Positions 1-5,378 of a stretch of 5,378 bases of DNA are shown piece by piece. Origin of the DNA: Chitinophagales bacterium (GTDB taxonomy: Bacteria > Bacteroidota > Bacteroidia > Chitinophagales > UBA10324); NCBI GenBank assembly GCA_013695775.1, contig JACCZV010000303.1:1-5378 (forward strand), in the 5' to 3' direction. The stretch's first letter is position 1. Every line of letters begins with the position of its first letter. Position numbers and translations under genes: made by a program. The notes under the pieces were generated by a model. The model made no database searches. It was not told the DNA's origin and saw only the letters and a program-made list of their open reading frames with translations.

Positions 1-1731
1 ATATCTGGCAACGAAATAGGGGCAATTAAACTGAATAAATCATCAAATTTCGGTTATGTTTCTTTTAATGGAATAAAAACTGAAGGGAATGCCGCTGTTT
101 CGATTCTGGATAATAAGATTGGAAATTCTACAGCAGCAAACATTTCAAGCAATTTTACGCAAGGGCTGCTTACAGGCATTAATATAAGTAACTCTGCCTC
201 CGGACTGATAGCAAGCGGAAATACTATTATTAATTTTTCTCTCACAAGCACTTCTACATCTGGCAATACTGCGGAAATTGTTGGTATTGATGTAAACTCC
301 CCAAGCGGAACGGTTACCCTTTCCAATAATATTATTTCCAACCTTTTTTATTCAATGAATCCCAATGCAGATGATGTTGTTACCGGCATACGGTCTGCAG
401 AGTTTACAGGTGCGATATACACGATCACTGCCAATACTATCAGTAGTCTTTCGAGTAATTATTCAAGCGGTTTCAGCTATTCTTATCTTTATGGGATGGA
501 TTTCGACCTTGAATCATCGGGAAATATAACTTCATCAAATCAAATATATGGGCTTTATATGGATAACACCGGTTATTTGTATGGCATTAATGTAAATTAT
601 GCGGGCTGTACATTTACCAACAATATGATATCAGTCGGATATGGAATACCGACTAATAAGAGTATAGGTTGCACGGGAGTCTTTTTGCAGCAGACCTATA
701 ATTATCCTGAATACTTTTATTTTAATACCATTATATTAGGGGGGACTTCGAGTTTCGCTAATTATACCTATGCTCTTTATGGAGGTGCTCTTGCTTCAGG
801 ATCTACAATAATTAACAATATTATAATTAATGACAGAGCCGTTACTGGAACAAATGGTTTACCTGATGCGGCTATGTGGCTCAGTTCTCTATTTGGTGTT
901 ACATCTGATTATAACCTTCTATATGTAAACCCGGCTGTTAATTACTTAATACATACGGGAAGCGGCTCTTATACTACTCTTACTGCCTGGAAAACCACTG
1001 GTAAAGATGTAAATTCCATTTCATCTCCTCTGGCCTTTGTTGATCCGCAATCTGATCTCCATTTAATATCGGCTGATTGTGAGATAGTCTCAGACAAGGG
1101 AACTCCTGTATCAGGCATAACCCTGGATATTGATGGTGAATCCCGTGATCCGGTAAATCCTGATATTGGCGCAGATGAATGTTTCCTTATTCTTCCCATC
1201 GAGCTGATCGCCTTTAGTGCCGAAGTTATTCATCATTCTTCTGTGCTCGTTTCCTGGACTACTGCGAGCGAAATAAACAATGATTATTTTGAAGTGGAAA
1301 GAAGCAAGGATGCGGAAATCTTTGAAGCAATCGGAATAGTGGCCGGCAGCCTGTTCAGTGATAGTCACAAAGAATATCAGTTTGAGGATACCAATCCGCT
1401 TCAGGGAATTTCTTATTACCGTTTGAAGCAAGTTGATACAGATGCTTCTATCACTTTCAGCCCTTGGATGGTTGTTGAAATTGCAGATGAGCAGCCAATT
1501 ATATTCTCTCCCAATCCGGTAAATGACAATCTAACAGTGAGCAATATATTTTTTACAAATGATGAAAATATATTGATTTCACTTTATGACATTACGGGAA
1601 GATTGGTGCTAACCAAATTAATGCATACTTCGGATGCAGTCCTTAATGTAAAATCATTATCACCGGGTTTGTATTATCTGTCTGCAGAATATGGCAGTCA
1701 TATTTATAATTCAAAGCTTGTGAAACAATAA
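1..1731 (+). CDS. Secreted beta-helix protein with C-terminal T9SS type A sorting domain (5' partial)
   Basis: The frame is open from base 1 to the TAA at 1729-1731, so 576 C-terminal residues are visible. The start and any signal peptide lie off the left edge; the first ATG in frame, at 355, is internal. Residues 1 to about 290 are rich in Asn, Ser, Gly and Ile, with recurring rung-like motifs (SGNTI, SNNIIS, TNNMIS, INNIII), as in right-handed parallel beta-helices. Residues 376-393 carry the DIDGESRDP...IGADE motif often seen at the end of such helices. Residues 398 to about 498 (LPIELIAF...SWTTASEINNDYFEVERS...SYYRLKQVD) form a fibronectin-III-like module. From about 503 (SPNPVND) to the C-terminal KLVKQ is a type A T9SS sorting domain. 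In this family the protein passes Sec and then the type IX system, and the sorting domain is normally removed as the protein is attached to the surface or released. The ligand or substrate is unknown and I see no catalytic motif. It could be an adhesin or a polysaccharide-binding protein. Family assignment is firm; function is not. Confidence 0.9.
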   Translation: MSGNEIGAIKLNKSSNFGYVSFNGIKTEGNAAVSILDNKIGNSTAANISSNFTQGLLTGINISNSASGLIASGNTIINFSLTSTSTSGNTAEIVGIDVNSPSGTVTLSNNIISNLFYSMNPNADDVVTGIRSAEFTGAIYTITANTISSLSSNYSSGFSYSYLYGMDFDLESSGNITSSNQIYGLYMDNTGYLYGINVNYAGCTFTNNMISVGYGIPTNKSIGCTGVFLQQTYNYPEYFYFNTIILGGTSSFANYTYALYGGALASGSTIINNIIINDRAVTGTNGLPDAAMWLSSLFGVTSDYNLLYVNPAVNYLIHTGSGSYTTLTAWKTTGKDVNSISSPLAFVDPQSDLHLISADCEIVSDKGTPVSGITLDIDGESRDPVNPDIGADECFLILPIELIAFSAEVIHHSSVLVSWTTASEINNDYFEVERSKDAEIFEAIGIVAGSLFSDSHKEYQFEDTNPLQGISYYRLKQVDTDASITFSPWMVVEIADEQPIIFSPNPVNDNLTVSNIFFTNDENILISLYDITGRLVLTKLMHTSDAVLNVKSLSPGLYYLSAEYGSHIYNSKLVKQ

Positions 1732-1787
1732 GGATTAATTATCATGTGTTTGCATTCCTTCGTTGAGTAAGTTTTACTTGAAAGTAT

Positions 1788-1816
1788 GCAGCCACTATTG
1801 ATAATATGTGGCGTGC
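1788..1816. other. Imperfect hairpin downstream of the T9SS protein gene
   Basis: Arms GCA (1788-1790), GCCAC (1791-1795) and TATT (1796-1799) pair with AATA (1803-1806), GTGGC (1808-1812) and TGC (1814-1816) around a three-base GAT loop. That gives 12 pairs with single bulged bases at 1807 and 1813. It begins 56 bases after the stop of the T9SS gene. It could be a 3' mRNA structure or a weak terminator, but no T run follows on the plus strand, so a classical intrinsic terminator is not supported. Confidence 0.3.
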
Positions 1817-1854
1817 CTAATGCCTCGACTTTAAGCTTGTCAAATGCCGATAGA

Positions 1855-1883
1855 TTGAAAGACCGGCCAATTTGTATTTTTTG
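1855..1883 (+). promoter_or_regulatory. Weak Bacteroidota-type promoter candidate for the response-regulator fragment
   Basis: A TTG at 1855-1857 lies 17 bases before TATTTTTTG at 1875-1883. This resembles the Bacteroidota pattern of TTG, a 17-23 base spacer and TAnnTTTG, except that there is one extra base between TA and TTTG. It ends 60 bases before the ATG at 1944, a plausible leader length. AT-rich DNA gives such matches by chance, so this is tentative. Confidence 0.2.
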
Positions 1884-1943
1884 TGATCCACATCTTCAAC
1901 ATTTCTACAGAATTAACAACTACATTTCCATTAAATTTTTGAA

Positions 1944-2273
1944 ATGAAGATCCTGGTTGTTGAAGATGAAAAACAACTGTTAGATTCTGTTATTAGCTAC
2001 CTCCAAAAGGAGGGTTTTATTTGTGAAGAAGCGTTGAGCTTCTCTGCTGCTGCCGATAAACTGGCAATCTATGATTATGATATAGTAATGATTGACATCA
2101 CCCTACCCGATGGCAATGGCCTCGATCTCCTTCAAATAATGAAGAAGGAACATTCCGACACTGGCATCCTGATCGTATCAGCAAAAAACTCATTAGATGA
2201 TAAGTTAAAGGGATTAGACTTGGGTGCAGATGACTATATCACGAAACCCTTTAAGAAATATTCTCCTGAATGA
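1944..2273 (+). CDS. Response regulator receiver domain, OmpR type, truncated at the C-terminus
   Basis: A 109-residue phosphoacceptor receiver domain. Visible landmarks are the acidic pair E7/D8 (VVEDE), the phosphoacceptor Asp51 in MIDITLPDGNGL, the switch Ser79 in IVSA, and the conserved Lys101-Pro102 in ADDYITKPF. The ADDY.TKPF wording is that of OmpR/QseB-type regulators, which normally continue to about 225 residues with a winged-helix DNA-binding domain and pair with a sensor histidine kinase. Here only KKYSPE follows Phe103 before the TGA, so helix alpha-5 and the whole DNA-binding domain are missing. That is also shorter than stand-alone CheY-like proteins of about 120 residues. No kinase gene is adjacent. 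The ATG at 1944 starts right at the family's usual N-terminus (MKILVVEDE), so the start is secure. No Shine-Dalgarno sequence is seen. The stop lies one base from the convergent lspA stop. It is most likely a gene remnant or one side of a rearrangement. Identity is certain; whether it makes a working protein is doubtful. Confidence 0.85.
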   Translation: MKILVVEDEKQLLDSVISYLQKEGFICEEALSFSAAADKLAIYDYDIVMIDITLPDGNGLDLLQIMKKEHSDTGILIVSAKNSLDDKLKGLDLGADDYITKPFKKYSPE

Positions 2274-2274
2274 A

Positions 2275-2922
2275 TTACTCTGGCGCCTCCTTTAGAACAG
2301 ACGACTCCGTCCCCTCCTTTCTTGGTTCCTTGAAAAACTGTCGCTGAAATAGTATGATCAAAATAACACCGGTTGTGATGGCAGCATCGGCGATGTTAAA
2401 TATTGGGCGAAAGAAAATAAAGTAATCACCACCCCAGAAAGGTATCCATCCCGGTAGGAAACCCTCATAAACAGGAAAATAGAGCATGTCAACTACCCTG
2501 CCGTGCAGCCATCCTGCATAGCCTCCCTCATCTGGAAAGAGCGTAGCAATATTTTGAGGATTACTTTCTGAAAATATCTTCCCGTAAAAAACAGAATCGA
2601 GAATGTTTCCTATTGCACCGGCCATGATCAGTGATATGCTGACAATAAAACCAGCATGTGCTCTTTGCTTCACCAGTCGTACAAGATAATAGCCAATAAC
2701 TCCAACTGCCAGCAAACGGAATAAGCTGAGCAGCAGCTTTCCATTGTCGCCACCCAGCGACATTCCGAAGGCCATACCTTCGTTCTCTATAAAATAGAGA
2801 TAAAACCAATTGGTGACTCTAAGGCTTTCGGTATAATAAAAATGGAGCTTTATCCAAAACTTGAGGCTTTGGTCGAGTGCAAGCACCAGGAAAATAACAA
2901 TAAGCGGCCTAAAGAACCTCAA
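2275..2922 (-). CDS. lspA: Lipoprotein signal peptidase (signal peptidase II)
   Basis: An inner-membrane aspartyl protease that cuts the signal peptide from diacylglyceryl-modified prolipoproteins, after Lgt. The protein has 215 residues and about four membrane segments (roughly 5-22, 62-83, 89-108, 172-192). Conserved elements are Asp17-Gln18 in the first helix, N47-E-G-M-A-F52, and G102-AIGN-ILDS. The catalytic pair is Asp145 (VVDM) and Asp179 (FNIADAAIT). About 30 residues between the DS motif and Asp145 (FSESNPQNIATLFPDEGGYAGWLHG) form the insertion seen in Bacteroidota LspA, making it longer than the E. coli enzyme. Ser110 stands where proteobacterial enzymes have Arg. The start is TTG (2922-2920): the frame upstream meets a stop at 2943-2941 with no ATG, and the next candidate, a GTG at codon 13, would remove much of helix one. 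The TTG overlaps the TGA of the upstream dksA-like gene as TTGA, suggesting coupled translation. The charged tail (about 196-215) ends one base from the truncated regulator gene. Confidence 0.95.
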   Translation of the reverse strand: MRFFRPLIVIFLVLALDQSLKFWIKLHFYYTESLRVTNWFYLYFIENEGMAFGMSLGGDNGKLLLSLFRLLAVGVIGYYLVRLVKQRAHAGFIVSISLIMAGAIGNILDSVFYGKIFSESNPQNIATLFPDEGGYAGWLHGRVVDMLYFPVYEGFLPGWIPFWGGDYFIFFRPIFNIADAAITTGVILIILFQRQFFKEPRKEGTESSVLKEAPE

Positions 2923-3650
2923 GAGTGCGACTGAATCCTTTTAGCTTCCATGCTAAGGGTTGCGTGAGGAACAGCCTTCAGACGGTCCTTATCTATAAGC
3001 TTGCCGGTAACGCGGCAAATCCCATAGGTTTTGTTCCGGATACGCACCAGGGCTTTATCCAGATGGTCCATATACATAATCTGGCGGGCAGCCATCTGAT
3101 TAAGATATTCCCGCTCCATGCTGCTGGAGCCATCATCGGAAGAGGCGAATTTATTTTCAGTGTCGTCGGTGCCATTGTCACCTCTGCGGTTTATCTGATC
3201 CTGCAGATATTTAAGCTCCCGCCGGGCTGCCTCAAGCTTATCCACAATAAGCTGCTTGAACTCTTCCAGTTCTGAATCATTGTAACGGGTTCTGGCTTCC
3301 TGCTGCACTCTTTTTTCAGTCTGCATGGGGGTTGCAAATCTCTTAGTGGCTCCCTGATCATCTGATGTTCCAGGCAATAAGCTGGTGATTGGCTTTACCA
3401 CCCTTTTAATTACTGATTTCAGCTTCGATGTAAGAGGCTTCTCTTTCTCAGGCGGGGTTAGGGGTACCAATAATGCTTTGCCATTAGGTTTCGGCTCCCG
3501 CGTAATTTTTTTAAGAGACGGACCTGAGATTTTCTTAGGCACTCCAGCCTGTTTTTTAGAATCAGCCCTGGATTCCTTAACGGCAGCCGGGCGACTTTTA
3601 GAGACAACTGACTTCAGAGGCTTAACCGCAACTTTTTTGCTATTCGCCAT
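2919..3650 (-). CDS. TraR/DksA-family regulator with long basic N-terminal extension
   Basis: A 243-residue protein counted from the ATG at 3650. The C-terminal part (about 123-243) is a DksA/TraR-like module: a coiled coil (RYNDSELEEFKQLIVDKLEAAR onward) with a tip loop containing TDDTEN (161-166) and an acidic SSDDGS stretch, a second helix (MEREYLNQMAARQI), then YGICRVTGKLI and RLKAVPHATLSMEAK. In DksA this fold enters the RNA polymerase secondary channel and tunes initiation with ppGpp. Only one of the four zinc cysteines remains (Cys212; the others are Thr215, Ser233 and Ala236), as in many Bacteroidota members, so zinc is probably not bound. Residues 1-122 are rich in Lys, Pro, Ser and Ala, low in complexity, probably disordered, and could contact nucleic acid or RNA polymerase. 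An alternative GTG start at 3656 adds two residues and overlaps the ileS TGA as GTGA; ATG is preferred because MANSKK is typical. It is co-transcribed between ileS and lspA. The partner and regulon are inferred only from the family. Confidence 0.88.
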   Translation of the reverse strand: MANSKKVAVKPLKSVVSKSRPAAVKESRADSKKQAGVPKKISGPSLKKITREPKPNGKALLVPLTPPEKEKPLTSKLKSVIKRVVKPITSLLPGTSDDQGATKRFATPMQTEKRVQQEARTRYNDSELEEFKQLIVDKLEAARRELKYLQDQINRRGDNGTDDTENKFASSDDGSSSMEREYLNQMAARQIMYMDHLDKALVRIRNKTYGICRVTGKLIDKDRLKAVPHATLSMEAKRIQSHS

Positions 3651-3652
3651 CG

Positions 3653-5378
3653 TCACAATAAATTTTTAGGTGAGATAATTACTTTTACCGGGAAATCATT
3701 CACATCAATGACCATAGCATCCTTTAGTGAATCGACCAACTCTAACTGGTCGGCTAAAATTTCGGCGCAAATATAGCTCTTAAAATTTATTACCGATGAA
3801 TTTATGAGGTCATGCTTTTCGATGGAAACGTTTATGCGATCCACCACATTAAGATCTATCTCTTTGCGCATCTTTTGAATTTTGTTAACCAGTTCCCGCG
3901 CATTCCCTTCATCCTGAAGTGTTTCTGAAATGCTCACATCTAACGCAACTGTTAATTCACCCTCGTTTGTAACCTGCCATCCCGGAATGTCTTCAGAGAT
4001 TATTTCCACTTCGGTATCTTTTATCGTAATTGTTTCATCGTCAATTATCAACGTCAGTAATCCATCAAATTCAAGCTGTTGAATCTGTTCCTGATCAAGG
4101 TTTAGGAGTTGCTCATTCACGGCCTTCATTCTTTTGCCGAGCCTTGCCCCCAATAACTTGAAATTAGGCCTCACCTTTTTCTGTACCATCCCCGAAGTGT
4201 CGGTCACAAAATCCAGCTCCTTCACATTAACTTCCGCCAGAATCAAGTCACGAACCTTCAAAACCTGATCCCTGAAATGCTCACTGGAATAGGGAATCAT
4301 CATCCGGCTCAGCGGCTGCCGAACCTTTATGTTCACCTTTTTACGAAGTGATAATACCATTGACGAGATTTCCTGAGCCCACTGCATCCGCTGTTCGAGC
4401 ACCGGATCTACGAGGGTGACATCATATTTTGGATAGGTTGTAAGGTGAATAGAACGTTCCTTCTTTCTTCCGGTTACGCTATTTAAATTCTTGAACAACC
4501 ACTCCGAAAAAAAAGGAGCAATCGGAGCCATCAGAGCTGTAAGTGTTTCCAGGCAGATATATAGAGTTTGGTAAGCAGCAATTTTATCCTCCTCATATTC
4601 CCCTTTCCAAAAACGACGGCGGCAAAGACGGACGTACCAGTTGCTAAGCCTCTCATCTACAAAAACCTCAATTGCTCTTGCTGCCTTCGTAGGCTCATAT
4701 TGCTCAAGGTTTTCTTCAACTTCGCGTACCAGAGAATTCAGTAGCGAAATCACCCAGCGGTCAATCTCCTGCCGATCCCCTATTGGTACATCCGCTTCTT
4801 TATATATGAATGAATCGATGTTTGCATAAAGCGCGAAGAATGCATAGGTATTGTATAAGGTGCCGAAGAGTTTTCTTCTAACCTCATCTATCCCGTTAGA
4901 GTCGAACTTCAGGTTGTCCCACGGCTGTGAGTTGCTTATGAGATACCAGCGGGTGGCATCGGCGCCGAATTGTGCCATCAATTCAAAAGGCTCCACCACA
5001 TTACCAAGTCGCTTAGACATTTTATTACCGTACTTGTCTAGGACCAGTCCGTTAGCCATCACATTCTTATACGCTACCGAATCAAAAAGCATTACTGCAA
5101 TCACATGCAGCGTAAAAAACCAACCCCGTGTCTGGTCTACACCCTCTGCAATGAAGTCTGCCGGAAAGCTGGCCTTGAAAGCTTCTGTATTTTCAAAGGG
5201 AAAGTGCCATTGGGCATAAGGCATGGCACCCGAATCGAACCATACATCTATAAGACCAGGAACACGTTTCATCGGCAGTCCTCTTTCAGATATTAGGATG
5301 ATGTCGTCAACGAAGGGCTTATGGAGATCAAGCTTTAGCTTTCCATCCACAATCTCAAGATTAAGCTCACTGTTAAAC
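3653..5378 (-). CDS. ileS: Isoleucine--tRNA ligase (5' partial)
   Basis: This is the C-terminal 574 residues of a class I aminoacyl-tRNA synthetase that attaches isoleucine to tRNA-Ile in the cytoplasm. The frame is open to the right edge, and the GTG at 5350 is an internal Val, not a start. The full enzyme is usually about 1,100 residues in this phylum, so the HIGH motif and most of the editing domain are off window. Visible in order: the return from the editing domain into the catalytic core (VWFDSGAMPYAQWHFPFE, about 45-62), AEGVDQTRGWFFTLH (about 77-91), the ATP-binding loop KMSKR at 119-123 (5023-5009), the anticodon-binding helical domain (about 207-320) with SNWYVRLCRRRFW, and a C-terminal DUF5915-like region from about 328 to the end. 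No C-terminal Cys-rich zinc finger is present. KMSKR, the NWYVR.CRRRFW wording and the missing zinc finger match the eukaryote-like type 2 IleS rather than the E. coli type. It is the first visible gene of the ileS, dksA-like, lspA operon, and its TGA (3655-3653) sits at the next start. Confidence 0.97.
   Translation of the reverse strand, partial: FNSELNLEIVDGKLKLDLHKPFVDDIILISERGLPMKRVPGLIDVWFDSGAMPYAQWHFPFENTEAFKASFPADFIAEGVDQTRGWFFTLHVIAVMLFDSVAYKNVMANGLVLDKYGNKMSKRLGNVVEPFELMAQFGADATRWYLISNSQPWDNLKFDSNGIDEVRRKLFGTLYNTYAFFALYANIDSFIYKEADVPIGDRQEIDRWVISLLNSLVREVEENLEQYEPTKAARAIEVFVDERLSNWYVRLCRRRFWKGEYEEDKIAAYQTLYICLETLTALMAPIAPFFSEWLFKNLNSVTGRKKERSIHLTTYPKYDVTLVDPVLEQRMQWAQEISSMVLSLRKKVNIKVRQPLSRMMIPYSSEHFRDQVLKVRDLILAEVNVKELDFVTDTSGMVQKKVRPNFKLLGARLGKRMKAVNEQLLNLDQEQIQQLEFDGLLTLIIDDETITIKDTEVEIISEDIPGWQVTNEGELTVALDVSISETLQDEGNARELVNKIQKMRKEIDLNVVDRINVSIEKHDLINSSVINFKSYICAEILADQLELVDSLKDAMVIDVNDFPVKVIISPKNLL

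Noticed and set aside
54..341. 95-codon minus-strand ORF with hydrophobic, valine- and leucine-rich translation
   Set aside because: It is antisense to the in-frame beta-helix coding sequence, has no recognisable family, and reflects that gene's AT-rich third positions.
355..357. ATG at 355 as the start of the T9SS gene
   Set aside because: The same frame is open to base 1 and encodes the same Asn/Ser/Gly beta-helix rungs upstream, so the gene starts off the left edge.
1744..1770. Eight-codon leader-peptide-like ORF just after the T9SS gene
   Set aside because: It has no run of a regulatory amino acid and no attenuator-like alternative pairing; chance is the simplest explanation.
2129..2153. 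Short inverted repeat CTTCA/TGAAG inside the regulator gene as an lspA terminator
   Set aside because: The stem is only five pairs, lies in coding sequence about 130 bases past the lspA stop, and has no suitable T run.
2250..2320. Frameshift explaining the short response regulator
   Set aside because: Shifting frame after KPF gives only about 14 helix-like residues before a stop, in bases that then code for the lspA tail. No winged-helix sequence appears in any frame, so a single frameshift does not restore the protein.
2925..3275. 116-codon plus-strand ORF, and a 94-codon one at 3385-3669
   Set aside because: Both are antisense shadows of the dksA-like gene, which has clear family motifs on the minus strand.
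4851..5219. 122-codon plus-strand ORF
   Set aside because: It is antisense to the ileS catalytic core and KMSKR region; no family resemblance.

Overview
The window comes from a member of the Bacteroidota, probably an uncultured or environmental lineage. Three things point there. The first gene ends in a type A type IX secretion (T9SS) sorting domain, preceded by the 'LPIEL..F.A......SW.TASEINNDYFEVERS' module common in that phylum. The signal peptidase II has the long Bacteroidota-type insertion between its DS motif and catalytic aspartate. The minus-strand gene order ileS - dksA/traR-like - lspA is typical of the phylum. None of the starts has an obvious Shine-Dalgarno sequence, which also fits.

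Layout. Positions 1-1731 (+) hold the C-terminal 576 residues of a large secreted beta-helix protein whose start lies off the left edge. Positions 1732-1943 are non-coding or doubtful; they hold an imperfect hairpin, a weak promoter-like pair, and a 53-codon ORF that runs into the next start. Positions 1944-2273 (+) encode an OmpR-type response-regulator receiver domain that stops just after the conserved Lys-Pro-Phe, without its last helix or a DNA-binding domain. One base later, reading the other way, come lspA (2275-2922), a dksA/traR-like gene (2919-3650) and the C-terminal 574 residues of isoleucyl-tRNA synthetase (3653-5378), whose start lies off the right edge. These three genes form one tightly packed minus-strand operon transcribed ileS, dksA-like, lspA.

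The operon groups housekeeping functions: isoleucine charging of tRNA, an RNA-polymerase-binding-type regulator, and lipoprotein signal-peptide cleavage. The left part is accessory in character: a surface or secreted protein and an orphan regulator fragment. The two parts meet end to end at about 2274, where the regulator is cut short. This looks like an old rearrangement or a contig join, and it is the most notable feature here.

I see no mobile element, CRISPR array, RNA gene or defence system, and nothing that supports a new multi-gene system.
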